DNA of 64,000 nucleotides. It comes from 55-13 sp037190145. Lineage in GTDB: Bacteria > Armatimonadota > Fimbriimonadia > Fimbriimonadales > Fimbriimonadaceae. The notes beneath the pieces are model-generated. The model was not told where the DNA came from. It saw only the letters and a list, made by a program, of their open reading frames with translations, and made no database searches. Location: assembly GCA_037190145.1 (NCBI GenBank), contig JBBCJU010000005.1:124001-188000 (forward strand), written 5' to 3'. Below are positions 41,959-50,552 of this stretch, piece by piece. The translations under genes and the position numbers were made by a program. Position 1 is the stretch's first letter, and each line of letters starts with the position of its first letter.

Positions 41959-42852
41959 CTCCACATCTGTCGTCTTGGCGTGATCTTGATTGATCTCCAT
42001 TAAAGCTTGATGCAGGCGTTGAGCAAACTGCTTTTGGCTTGGACGCCTAGCCCATGCAATCTCTTTTTTAGAGGACATCAGAGTTGGATTGGTATTGATT
42101 TCCCACACCTGAAGCTTGCCATCGACCAATCCAAAATCAATCCGACCATACTCGATAGAGGCCTTGTCAAATATCTCCAGTAACTCACCTTTGAAGACAT
42201 TTGACTCAAGGTATTTTCCCTCCTCTTCTCGTCTTTCGTTATTCCAAACGCCGGGAACCTTCACCATCCAATGTTTGCTGTAGACCAAGTGGCGAGGGAT
42301 GATTTGGTTTCCTATTCGGAAGGCTGCGTATTTTCGATAGAATCCGTCTCTCGATTCAGATTGGATAAATTCAGTTACTAGTAGATCGTCTGTGGATAAG
42401 CCAGACAATTCCAGCCTTGTCACTTCCCTTTCTACATCAGACATCGTCATCAAGAGGTCTGTTCTTGCTCCATCGTGATCATTCTCAATGCGGACGAAGA
42501 CGGGAAAGCGTAAATCAGAGGGTAATTCATGGATACGAAAACATCGAAAGGTGTTGACACCATCCTCGTATAGCCTCTTCAAAAGGTCATAACGACGCAA
42601 GACCTTACTCGGATCGTTCAGGACCGTATTTGATTGTTTCAGCTGTGAATACAACTGCGACACAAGAGATCGTTGACCAGACGAAAACCTTTCGTGGTCC
42701 GAAAAGATGTACGTTGCTCCAGGAAATTGCTGGACCTCAGCAGCTTTCTCATATGGCCAAATTTGTAAGATCTTCCCTATCTCTGGGCACCATGTTTTCA
42801 GCACTTGTCTCCAAGTGTTGGTAAACGGATGGTTAGCGAAATAGATGATCAT
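41935..42852 (-). CDS. uncharacterised ATP-grasp-like protein, paralogue of 33353-34330
   Basis: 305 residues, ATG 42852. Shares with the repair-operon protein LRRYDLLKRLYEDGVNTF, FVRIENDHDGARTDLL, YRKYAAFRIGN...P-x-H, and IEYGRIDFG...QVWEINTNPTLM. So the catalytic Asp, Glu and Asn set of ATP-grasp enzymes is kept. Not in an operon: it is convergent with rimM (24-nt overlap) and divergent from obg. Substrate unknown. Confidence 0.75.
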   Translation of the reverse strand: MIIYFANHPFTNTWRQVLKTWCPEIGKILQIWPYEKAAEVQQFPGATYIFSDHERFSSGQRSLVSQLYSQLKQSNTVLNDPSKVLRRYDLLKRLYEDGVNTFRCFRIHELPSDLRFPVFVRIENDHDGARTDLLMTMSDVEREVTRLELSGLSTDDLLVTEFIQSESRDGFYRKYAAFRIGNQIIPRHLVYSKHWMVKVPGVWNNERREEEGKYLESNVFKGELLEIFDKASIEYGRIDFGLVDGKLQVWEINTNPTLMSSKKEIAWARRPSQKQFAQRLHQALMEINQDHAKTTDVELSSFLAR

Positions 42853-42904
42853 CCTGGGGCTAATAGACAGAGTCTAGAAGGACGGGAGGGTACCCTGAAA
42901 GTCT

Positions 42905-44170
42905 ATGTTTCTGGATGAAGCGGAAGTAACTTTTATCTCGGGCAAAGGCGGCTCGGGGGCGGTGGCGTTTCATCGTGAGAAGCACGTGCCTCGTGGTGGC
43001 CCAAATGGTGCGGATGGCGGCAAGGGAGGCGATATTACGCTAATTGCTGACCGCGGTAAGCGCACCTTGTACGACTTCAAGCTACATGACACCTATCAAG
43101 CTCAAGATGGGGTCCATGGTCTTGGAAATAAACGTGGACGAGACGGGCGTTCCATTGAGATTAAGGTACCAGTGGGCACGATTGTCCGCGACTTAGAGCT
43201 TGATGAAGTGCTAGTTGACCTGAACGTTCACGGCATGAAGTTTGTGATTGCGAAAGGTGGGCGAGGCGGCTACGGAAACCAGCATTACACGAGCAGCGTT
43301 CGCCAAGCGCCAAACTTTGCCCAGAAAGGTGCACCAGAGGAAACCGTCCGCACCAAGCTTGAGCTCAAACTGCTTGCTGATGTCGGTCTGATTGGTTTGC
43401 CAAATGCAGGTAAGTCAACCCTCATCTCTGGCGTCAGCGCAGCTAGGCCCAAGATTGCCGACTACCCATTCACTACCATCGTGCCCAATTTGGGCGTGGT
43501 GAAGGTACACAACGATACCTTTGTAGTGGCAGACATGCCGGGATTGATTGCGGGAGCAAGTGAAGGGGTTGGCCTCGGCCATCAATTCCTAAAGCACGTA
43601 GAGCGCAACCGAGTTTTGGTCCATGTGGTAGAGGTCTATCCGATTGATGGCTCCGATCCTTTCGCCAACTATGAGTTGATCGAGAATGAGCTAAAGCTCT
43701 ATTCGGAAACCATCTGGAAACGTCCTCGAATTATTGCTCTTAGCAAAATGGATACGGTTCCGTCAGAAGCTTACGGCGAGATTAGGGAGCGCTTTGAGAA
43801 ACTGGAACTTCCCCTCTTCCCTATTTCTGCGGTAACCGGTGAAGGTTTGGAAGCATTGCTAAATGAGGTTTATCACACGCTGCAACAAGCCTCTGAGGAA
43901 CCAGAAATACCCGTTCTCATGCCCGCAATGGCTAAAGAGCATGATCTTGATTGGGATATCGAAAAGACTGACGAAGGCTTTGAGATTCAAGGAAAGCGAA
44001 TTCGCAGATTGGTAACGATGACAGATCTGGAAAATGCAGATGCGGTGCGTTACCTGCACCGACGACTTCAAAGACTTGGAGTTATTGAGAAGCTTCGTGA
44101 TATGGGAGCAGAAGAGGGTGACACGGTCTACGTTGGTACAGCGGTCTTTGCCTTCACGGATGAACAATGA
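42905..44170 (+). CDS. obg: Obg GTPase
   Basis: 421 residues. N-terminal glycine-rich Obg fold (HVPRGGPNGADGGKGGDI, IAKGGRGGYGNQHYTSS), GTPase domain with G1 GLPNAGKST, G3 DMPGLIAGASEG and G4 ALSKMD, and a C-terminal OCT domain (about residues 350-420). Essential ribosome-assembly/stress GTPase. The 3' end overlaps nadD by 4 nt. Confidence 0.97.
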   Translation: MFLDEAEVTFISGKGGSGAVAFHREKHVPRGGPNGADGGKGGDITLIADRGKRTLYDFKLHDTYQAQDGVHGLGNKRGRDGRSIEIKVPVGTIVRDLELDEVLVDLNVHGMKFVIAKGGRGGYGNQHYTSSVRQAPNFAQKGAPEETVRTKLELKLLADVGLIGLPNAGKSTLISGVSAARPKIADYPFTTIVPNLGVVKVHNDTFVVADMPGLIAGASEGVGLGHQFLKHVERNRVLVHVVEVYPIDGSDPFANYELIENELKLYSETIWKRPRIIALSKMDTVPSEAYGEIRERFEKLELPLFPISAVTGEGLEALLNEVYHTLQQASEEPEIPVLMPAMAKEHDLDWDIEKTDEGFEIQGKRIRRLVTMTDLENADAVRYLHRRLQRLGVIEKLRDMGAEEGDTVYVGTAVFAFTDEQ

Positions 44171-44754
44171 GAATCGGAATTCTAGGCGGTACGTTTGATC
44201 CGCCGCATTTTGGACACATGACGCTTGCAAAAGCGGCTCAGGAAACGCTTGGACTTGATGAGATCATCTGGATGCCTGCCTTCCAAAACCCGCTTAAGAA
44301 CAAGCGTGCAACGCCAGCAAAGCATCGCCTAGAGATGGTTCGACTAGCCGTCGCCGGAGAATCTAGTATGGCGGTAAGCGATCTGGAAATCAGTCGCAGA
44401 GGACTCAGCTACGCGGTCGATACGCTATCCGAGCTTCAATATGTAAACCCAGCTGAGTATTGGTTCATTGTTGGAGCGGATTCGCTAAAGACGTTGGAGA
44501 AATGGAAGCAGCCTGAAAGGCTACTGAAAATGTGCCGCATCGCGGCCGCTATGCGCCCCCCCATTAACGTGGATGAAACCTTGCTTCTTTTGCACCCCGA
44601 TCTTCGTCCGATGATCGATTTGATTGAGATGAAGCCGCTCGAATGCTCAGCGACTGACATCAGAGATAACTTAGCGAAAGGCAGATCCATCGAGAGGTGG
44701 GTTTCCAAGCCCGTTATCAAGTACATTGAAGAGCACAAACTTTACCGATATTAA
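44167..44754 (+). CDS. nadD: nicotinate-mononucleotide adenylyltransferase
   Basis: 195 residues. IGILGGTFDPPHFGHM is the nucleotidyltransferase signature (with the H-x-G-H motif), MPAFQNPLKNKRATP and WFIVGADSL follow, and SATDIRDNLAKG is the C-terminal ATP motif. Makes deamido-NAD from NaMN and ATP. The obg-nadD-rsfS order is a common one; overlaps on both sides (4 nt and 1 nt). Confidence 0.95.
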   Translation: MRIGILGGTFDPPHFGHMTLAKAAQETLGLDEIIWMPAFQNPLKNKRATPAKHRLEMVRLAVAGESSMAVSDLEISRRGLSYAVDTLSELQYVNPAEYWFIVGADSLKTLEKWKQPERLLKMCRIAAAMRPPINVDETLLLLHPDLRPMIDLIEMKPLECSATDIRDNLAKGRSIERWVSKPVIKYIEEHKLYRY

Positions 44755-45107
44755 TGACTTCTACAGAAAAACTCCAACTCATCGTCAATGCAGCCGACGA
44801 GATCAAGGCTGAACGGATTGAGACACTAGATGTCCGTGGCAAAACTGCCATGGCAGATTACTATGTGGTTTGCAGCGGAACAAGCGATCGCCATGTCACA
44901 TCCATCGCGGACAAAGTAGCGGAAATTCTTGCTATTCATAAAGCCAAACCTTTAAGAGTGGAAGGCGAAAACTCAGGTTGGATTCTACAAGACTACGGAG
45001 ATGTTTTCCTCCATGTCATGCGTGAAGAGACTCGACAGTTCTACGATATCGAGGCTCTTTGGAATTCTTATCGAACGAGTTCTGACTACCCAGTCGAACC
45101 TACATAG
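44754..45107 (+). CDS. rsfS: ribosomal silencing factor RsfS
   Basis: 117 residues, start overlapping the nadD stop (TAATG). RsfS/DUF143 pattern: ADYYVVCSGTSDRHVTSIADKV, GWILQDYGDVFLHVMREETRQFYDIEALW. Binds ribosomal protein uL14 to keep subunits apart. Confidence 0.95.
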   Translation: MTSTEKLQLIVNAADEIKAERIETLDVRGKTAMADYYVVCSGTSDRHVTSIADKVAEILAIHKAKPLRVEGENSGWILQDYGDVFLHVMREETRQFYDIEALWNSYRTSSDYPVEPT

Positions 45108-45126
45108 CTATTTTTTGTCGCCATAT

Positions 45127-45167
45127 TGACAAGTTTTGGTATATCATAACTTGTCACCCCAAAACTT
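45127..45167. promoter_or_regulatory. overlapping inverted repeats upstream of a small gene
   Basis: Perfect 9-bp palindrome TGACAAGTT (45127-45135) / AACTTGTCA (45148-45156); arms repeat 21 bp apart. A second pair AAGTTTTGG (45131-45139) / CCAAAACTT (45159-45167) shares bases with the first. TTGACA at 45126 could be a -35 box. Looks like an operator, or two mutually exclusive RNA hairpins, in front of the gene at 45210. Confidence 0.55.
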
Positions 45168-45209
45168 ACACAAACGGTATGTTAGGGTGTCAGCTTCGGG
45201 AGATGAAAG

Positions 45210-45644
45210 ATGGTTGCGGAGTTGCTACCTACAAAGCCTGCGGGAAACAAGCCCCCAACAAATCGACCACCGGCGGTCACCTTTAGTCCTGATCCTGACG
45301 ATCAAGATCGCGATATGTATGTCTACCTTCGCGATAACATTAAGATGCTAATCGCGTCTCTTGCAGATGTAACGGCTGAACAGATTCACCGTTACATTCA
45401 TCTTTTCGATCAGCGAAGAGCTTGGGTCGAAGAAGAGATTCTCATTGAGCAAATGATGGATAGCCCGCCTGCAGCCCCGTTGGGCATCGATACCGATCCC
45501 TACGATCTGGATGAACTGGCGAAAGTCCAGCGTAGTTTCCGTCGAGAACGGTTTGAGGAGTTACTAAAATCCCTAGATCAAGCACAAATGAAGCTTGAGC
45601 AAAGGTTTTGGGAGCAAATGTGGCCCTCTAACCCGTCTTCATAG
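45210..45644 (+). CDS. small hypothetical protein
   Basis: 144 residues, ATG 45210 with GGGAG 7 nt upstream. A proline-rich N-terminus (PTKPAGNKPPTNRPPA) leads to charged helices (YVYLRDNIKMLIASLADV, IHLFDQRRAWVEEEIL), an acidic stretch, and a last coiled-coil-like helix. Not recognised. The next gene starts 2 nt downstream. Confidence 0.65.
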   Translation: MVAELLPTKPAGNKPPTNRPPAVTFSPDPDDQDRDMYVYLRDNIKMLIASLADVTAEQIHRYIHLFDQRRAWVEEEILIEQMMDSPPAAPLGIDTDPYDLDELAKVQRSFRRERFEELLKSLDQAQMKLEQRFWEQMWPSNPSS

Positions 45645-45646
45645 CA

Positions 45647-46840
45647 GTGGATTCTGCTTCGACACCGCCATCTGCATCCGATCACCGCAATGAACTTGCG
45701 CGTTTAGCCGCTAAACTTGACGAAACAAGTGATCCTGACATCGTGCTTGCTATTCGTTCACGAATAGTAGAGTTAGAAGGTCTACTGAAACAGGAAGCGG
45801 AAGCAATGATTGCGGAGCCTCCAAGGCCCCCTGAAACTGCGCCCAAACTGAGCCGCGAAGAATCGGATCGCCTACGAAAGGAGTTAGCAGGGGTTAGCGC
45901 TTCTCTCTACTCCGAAGATGATCCAGCAAAGCGTAAAGCATTACAAGATCGTGTCGTCGCACTGCAAGGGCTTTTAGGAATAGATGTGCAGAAGCTGGCG
46001 GGACAGCATATGTCTCAGAACGCAGTTCCCGATGTTCCTGTACCAACGAAGCCTAAAAAAGAGCCCGCTAAGAAAGCCCGCGTTGAGCTAGCCGAATTGC
46101 AAGCCCTTGTTGCAGAAAAAAGCGCTCAGATACGGAAGACGGAAATCGCAACAGAACTCAACCTTCCAGAGAACCCAGAGCCGCCCACCCCACAGGCTTT
46201 GGCGGAGGCAGAGAGACTCATACAGCAAGCGAGAGTCGAAAAGATGCGGGGCAATCAACAAGAGGTTCGGATGCTTCTTGAACGTGCTGTACAGACTGCG
46301 CCTGGGTCTCCTGCCGTTCTGGAGATGGTGGGCGATGACTACGCGGAGCGAAAACAGTCCGGACGCGCATTGGCCTACTACCGACAAGCCGCGAAGTTAT
46401 CACCTAAAGATGTAAACCTGGAGCGGAAGGTGGCGATGGCGGCACTCGGTGTGAATGCCGTGAATGCTCAAGCTAGCTCGGGGGGACTAGACGACAGCGC
46501 CATCCCCATGGCCAGCCGAAAAGCGGCCATTTTGATCTCGTTATTCATGCCTGGGCTAGGACATCTTGTGATTGGCCAAAAAGTGAAAGGTGCCATCATT
46601 CTTGGAGTCTGGTGCATCATGCTGGCCTGGGTAATCCTGATGGGTACTGATGTCGCGAACATAAGCGCCTCCCTGATGGGCGGGAAAAAAGAGGGCAACT
46701 ACATCGTTATTGTTCCTATTCTGACGATGTTGGTCACATACATCAGCACCCTGGCCTCCATAAAGGGTTCGGAAGAACCGATGGCAAGATCTGCTCCTGC
46801 AGAACGACCAAGGCCACCCATGGACTTACCCTTCGAGTAA
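45647..46840 (+). CDS. TPR-containing protein with C-terminal membrane segments
   Basis: 397 residues, GTG 45647. Two or three similar helical units at the N-terminus (ELARLAAKLDE...IRSRIVELEGLL, LRKELAGVSASLY...LQDRVVALQGLL), then a TPR-like region (RGNQQEVRMLLERAVQTAP, GRALAYYRQAAKLSPKDVN). The membrane part (ILISLFMPGLGHLVIGQ) resembles TM2/DUF5683-type domains. Function unknown. The last 15 nt overlap the convergent translin gene. Confidence 0.65.
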   Translation: MDSASTPPSASDHRNELARLAAKLDETSDPDIVLAIRSRIVELEGLLKQEAEAMIAEPPRPPETAPKLSREESDRLRKELAGVSASLYSEDDPAKRKALQDRVVALQGLLGIDVQKLAGQHMSQNAVPDVPVPTKPKKEPAKKARVELAELQALVAEKSAQIRKTEIATELNLPENPEPPTPQALAEAERLIQQARVEKMRGNQQEVRMLLERAVQTAPGSPAVLEMVGDDYAERKQSGRALAYYRQAAKLSPKDVNLERKVAMAALGVNAVNAQASSGGLDDSAIPMASRKAAILISLFMPGLGHLVIGQKVKGAIILGVWCIMLAWVILMGTDVANISASLMGGKKEGNYIVIVPILTMLVTYISTLASIKGSEEPMARSAPAERPRPPMDLPFE

Positions 46841-47464
46841 TCGCTCTCGAGTAGCCCGCAACTCTTCTACCAGAGCTTGTTGGCTGACAGTAGCGGTTAA
46901 GTCACTTCGCGTACGCTCGATAACGGCGCGAAGGGCATCACAGGTTCTGCGCAATCCCCCGGTCATGGCGTCAGGAAAATCGAAGGTAATCAGATCGTCA
47001 TAGATGGTTTCCATCTGGATCAAAATTGCTTCGGCTTTCTCCAGGTTGCCTCGGCGCATCTCGTCCAAACAGTAACGCCGCACTTCACTAGCCGCCTCTC
47101 CCATCCCGTTTAGGTAGCTGGTTGGCCCCGCTTCTAGCTCCTCTGGTGTAGGATAGGCTCTGCCTTCAACAATAGCAAGAACGGCAGCGGCTTCCACCAT
47201 CTCCTTTTCCGCATCATGAAGGTATCCGGCATAGTACAGCTCTGGGAACGGTTTTAATGCCTCACGCGCTTGCGCAGCGATGGCTTTTGCTTGCACTAGA
47301 AGTTGGTTAGCCTCGGAAAACTGATGCCGGTGGATATGCCGAATACACTTTGAAGAAGCTTGGATGAGGGCACGACAATGCACTAAGCCTGCTTCCCTTC
47401 CTTGGTGCATTCCTTGCATGCGAACCTTCAGTTCGCCAACAATGGACTCCCAGTTACCGTTCAT
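46826..47464 (-). CDS. translin-family nuclease-like protein
   Basis: 212 residues with the whole translin/TRAX fingerprint: ASSKCIRHIHRHQFSEA, LYYAGYLHDAEKEMVEA (the E...E pair of the catalytic TRAX-like subset), YLNGMGEAASEVRR, and DFPDAMTGGLRRTCDALRAVIERTRSDLT. In archaeal relatives the third motif usually reads D-x-x-x-E; here it is E-x-x-x-E. Archaeal C3PO-like complexes degrade RNA; activity here is inference. The start overlaps the radC stop by 4 nt, so it is the last gene of the ispG-radC run. Confidence 0.88.
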   Translation of the reverse strand: MNGNWESIVGELKVRMQGMHQGREAGLVHCRALIQASSKCIRHIHRHQFSEANQLLVQAKAIAAQAREALKPFPELYYAGYLHDAEKEMVEAAAVLAIVEGRAYPTPEELEAGPTSYLNGMGEAASEVRRYCLDEMRRGNLEKAEAILIQMETIYDDLITFDFPDAMTGGLRRTCDALRAVIERTRSDLTATVSQQALVEELRATRERLLEG

Positions 47465-48123
47465 AGAAGTCCTCGTTTTTGGAAACTGTAGTGATAGTCA
47501 TAGCCAATAATGATGTGGTCCAACACGGGAATATCCAGCATCTTACCAATCTCGACAAGCTTATCGGTAATCTCAATATCCTCTGGGCTTGGGGATGGGT
47601 CTCCACTGGGATGATTGTGAGCCACGATGATGGAGCTAGCGCCATCCCTTATCGCTTCTCGAAAGACTTCTCGAGGCCCTACCAAACTCATGTTCACGGT
47701 CCCAATGTGGACCGGCGCAATGCGTTGAATTTGGTTCTTTGAGTCGAGGATAACCACCACAAAATGCTCCCTCATTTCGAGGCGTAAATGGTCTAATCGA
47801 CGCGCTACGTCTGCATCAATCGCAATCTCAACCAACTGGCCTCGGGAAGCATTGCCTACTCTACGTCCAACTTCGATGAGTGATTTGGCACGAAGAACCT
47901 CGAACGAGTCATGCCCCGTAAGGTTGGACAGATCCTGCGACCCCATGTCTGCCATGCCGGAGACTTTATCAAACCTTTGCAAGATGTCACGGGCCATCTG
48001 CTCACCATTCTTAGCATCCTTCTCACTACGGGAGAAGCCAATAGATAGAAGATCAATCATGGAAGCGGCACTTACCCCTCCATACTTGACACGTTCAAAC
48101 GGATTGCCATCATGTTCAGACAT
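47461..48123 (-). CDS. radC: RadC-family JAB/MPN protein
   Basis: 220 residues from ATG 48123 (MSEHDGNPFER); ATG 48150 is also in frame. N-terminal helix-hairpin-helix-like region, then the JAB domain with VGPREVFREAI, VAHNHPSGDPSPSPED (H-x-H-P-S-G-x7-D zinc motif). Despite its name, RadC's role in DNA repair is unproven. Overlaps translin by 4 nt at its 3' end. Confidence 0.93.
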   Translation of the reverse strand: MSEHDGNPFERVKYGGVSAASMIDLLSIGFSRSEKDAKNGEQMARDILQRFDKVSGMADMGSQDLSNLTGHDSFEVLRAKSLIEVGRRVGNASRGQLVEIAIDADVARRLDHLRLEMREHFVVVILDSKNQIQRIAPVHIGTVNMSLVGPREVFREAIRDGASSIIVAHNHPSGDPSPSPEDIEITDKLVEIGKMLDIPVLDHIIIGYDYHYSFQKRGLL

Positions 48124-48124
48124 T

Positions 48125-48146
48125 GATGTCGTGATTTTACGACATC
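48125..48146. promoter_or_regulatory. perfect palindrome at the radC start
   Basis: Inverted repeat GATGTCGT / ACGACATC, 8 bp each with a 6-nt spacer. It lies 1 nt upstream of ATG 48123 and inside the longer reading frame from 48150. Either a protein-binding operator or a hairpin that would mask the radC ribosome site. Confidence 0.55.
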
Positions 48147-48157
48147 GCATTACTTAG

Positions 48158-48445
48158 CTAAGAGTCTTCTCTGTTCCTTGTGATGACATTGGTGATGCTG
48201 TTTTCTACCGTGCTTCTAGAGAACGAACTGTAAATGAGTTTCCAACTACCAACGAGCAGAGCAGGAAGCACGATAAATATGAGAAACAAGCCTAATAGAA
48301 TTAGAGGAGAGCCTGTCAATCTGCCTTGGGCATCTTCCCTTTCGCCCATGGTCATCACCGTTCCCATCATGCACGTTGGGCACAATGCCAAAAACATTAG
48401 GCATCCTAGAATGAAAGCTAAAGGACTTCGTAGTCTAGACCACAC
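48158..48445 (-). CDS. small two-helix membrane protein
   Basis: 95 residues, GTG 48445, overlapping the ispG stop by 11 nt. Two hydrophobic helices (LAFILGCLMFLALCPTCMMG and LILLGLFLIFIVLPALLVG) separated by a charged turn. Cys pair in the first helix. Unrecognised. Position between ispG and radC suggests co-transcription. Confidence 0.6.
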   Translation of the reverse strand: MWSRLRSPLAFILGCLMFLALCPTCMMGTVMTMGEREDAQGRLTGSPLILLGLFLIFIVLPALLVGSWKLIYSSFSRSTVENSITNVITRNREDS

Positions 48446-49709
48446 TTAATCTCTTTAATAGCTTGGGCTCAACTTCTGGTTCCACCCAAACCTTATCACT
48501 CTTTAACAGAGAGATTAACTCTTCCACCCCGTCTTCTTGCGGGATGCCGTTTTTCACAACCTCTCGCTTGCGATAGAGAGTGATCTTTCCCCCGGCAGCA
48601 CCTACATAACCATAGTCAGCATCTGCCATTTCGCCCGGGCCATTCACAATGCAACCCATCACGGCGATATCTAGCCCAACAAGGTGTTTTGTGGCTTCTC
48701 TAACCTGATTCAGAACGATCGGAAGGTTAAACTTTGTGCGTCCACAAGATGGGCAAGCGATGTACTCCACCTTGGTTTTGCGAAGCCCCAAGGACTGAAG
48801 GATGTCGTAGCAAACGGGAATCTCATTCTTGGGATCTTCAGAAAGAGAAACGCGGATGGTGTCGCCAATTCCTTCCATGAGTAGCGTTGCGATACCGGCA
48901 GTGGATTTTATCCGGGCGTATTCTCCATCTCCTGCTTCAGTCACGCCCAAGTGGAGTGGATAAGCCATCCCTGCTTCATTCATCCTCTGCACCATCAAGC
49001 GATTTGCGGCAACCATAACGGGCACTCTCGATGCTTTGCAGGAAATATTCAGGTTCGTGTAGCCATGTTTTTCGCAAAGGCGCAGATACTCCAGAGCGCT
49101 TTGTACCATTCCCTCAGGAGTGTCCCCATAAGTGACTAGCAAACGTTCACTCAATGATCCGTGGTTGACGCCTACCCTCATTGCGCAATCATGTTTCTTG
49201 CAGGCTTCGATAACCGGCACAAAACTGTCTTCAATCGCTTGAAGCTCTTCCCCTTCCTCATCATTGGAGTAAGCCAGTTCGGCCCGAAGCTGATCCACAC
49301 TTGCATCCTCGCTACGCCCGCGCATATCTGCGCCTCTGCCTCCGTGGCGTCGGAAGACGAAAAGCCCGGGATTGACACGTACTTCATCCACGTGCTTAGC
49401 AGCCTCTACCGCGATATCGGTGCCTTGGTGGTGGACATCGGCAGTTAGAGGAACATATTGATATTGCTCCGAAACTTTGGCGCGAATCTCGGCTAGACAC
49501 TCGGCCTCTCCCAAACTTGGGGTGGTTACTCGAACAAGCTCGCAGCCTGTCTTGTGGAGATCAATGATCTGTTCTACACAAGCATCCACGTTTCGAGTCT
49601 CCTCTGTGATCATGGACTGCACCATCACCGGATGCCCGGATCCAATAGTGAGAGGGCCAATGCGGCACGCAGATGTTTTACGCCGAGGGTAAGTCATTTC
49701 CAGGTTCAT
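48435..49709 (-). CDS. ispG: 4-hydroxy-3-methylbut-2-enyl-diphosphate synthase
   Basis: About 424 residues from ATG 49709 (49697 also possible). IspG/GcpE of the MEP isoprenoid pathway. N-terminal YPRRKTSACRIGPLTIG and VMVQSMITEETRNVDACVEQI, C-terminal 4Fe-4S ligands in ACPSCGRTKFNLP and VMGCIVNGPGEMADADYG. First gene of the minus-strand run with the small membrane protein, radC and translin. Confidence 0.97.
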   Translation of the reverse strand: MNLEMTYPRRKTSACRIGPLTIGSGHPVMVQSMITEETRNVDACVEQIIDLHKTGCELVRVTTPSLGEAECLAEIRAKVSEQYQYVPLTADVHHQGTDIAVEAAKHVDEVRVNPGLFVFRRHGGRGADMRGRSEDASVDQLRAELAYSNDEEGEELQAIEDSFVPVIEACKKHDCAMRVGVNHGSLSERLLVTYGDTPEGMVQSALEYLRLCEKHGYTNLNISCKASRVPVMVAANRLMVQRMNEAGMAYPLHLGVTEAGDGEYARIKSTAGIATLLMEGIGDTIRVSLSEDPKNEIPVCYDILQSLGLRKTKVEYIACPSCGRTKFNLPIVLNQVREATKHLVGLDIAVMGCIVNGPGEMADADYGYVGAAGGKITLYRKREVVKNGIPQEDGVEELISLLKSDKVWVEPEVEPKLLKRLSVV

Positions 49710-49778
49710 GGCGAATACCAATTTCTACGTTCATTGTGGCACCTCGCTCCCAACCACCGAGTTATACTGGTACTTCCG

Positions 49779-50552
49779 ATGAAGGGTCTTTGCATTATTG
49801 TTTCCCTGGCTGTTAGCATAACCGGGGCATTGGCGCAGTATGGGTACACCACCAATAACCCCATCAGCTCCACAATCAATCACTTTCAGGGCGAGAGCTT
49901 AAACTCTCGATTGATCTATCGAGTTGGCCTGAAACGGAAAGGGTACACGGATGCTCAGTTGGGGCAAATGACCACGGAAGAGCTAAAGGCCGCGTACCTA
50001 GGCGGCAAAGTCCCTGGAAAGAAGCCAGCCGCAAAACCTGCCCCAGCAAAACCTTCCGGACCTCCAGCATCCCAATTCAAACCCTCTGGAAAACGAATCA
50101 TGATGCCAAAGATTGTCCATTCCCTCACAGAGGATGTCGAGCATCGGAAAGTGCTGATTCAGTTGTTTGGCCAACAACTAGATGCCTATGACACAGAGGC
50201 CAAGAAGGCAGGTTTCCCTCATGATATGGCTGGAGCAATTGCTTTTTTTGCCGGCGTTACTTTCCATATCCAAGATGGACAGCCTGTTAACGAAGAAGGC
50301 GTCAAGATGCTTGCCCGAGCCATTCAGATCAGCATGGATACCCCTGGAGTCCGCAAGATTTCTGATAAAGAGAAGCAGGAATTCCATGAGTTTATGGTCA
50401 CCATGGGCAATTATCTGGTCCTCGCAGTGAATGAGGTAGATGAAGACACCAAAGCACAACTAAAGCAAGTCGCTTCCGATGTTCTCAAGAAGTTCACTGG
50501 CATTGATGCGACAAAGGTCAAGTTGACCAATAGTGGACTCACTAAACGTTAG
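49779..50552 (+). CDS. DUF6683-like secreted protein
   Basis: 257 residues from ATG 49779, which opens a signal peptide (MKGLCIIVSLAVSITGALAQ); upstream in-frame codons lie antisense to ispG. A Pro/Lys/Ala-rich linker (about residues 85-110) precedes a helical domain with LIQLFGQQLDAYDTEAKKAG, DMAGAIAFFAGVTFH and EFMVTMGNYLVLAVNEV, the pattern of the DUF6683 family. Function unknown. Confidence 0.6.
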   Translation: MKGLCIIVSLAVSITGALAQYGYTTNNPISSTINHFQGESLNSRLIYRVGLKRKGYTDAQLGQMTTEELKAAYLGGKVPGKKPAAKPAPAKPSGPPASQFKPSGKRIMMPKIVHSLTEDVEHRKVLIQLFGQQLDAYDTEAKKAGFPHDMAGAIAFFAGVTFHIQDGQPVNEEGVKMLARAIQISMDTPGVRKISDKEKQEFHEFMVTMGNYLVLAVNEVDEDTKAQLKQVASDVLKKFTGIDATKVKLTNSGLTKR

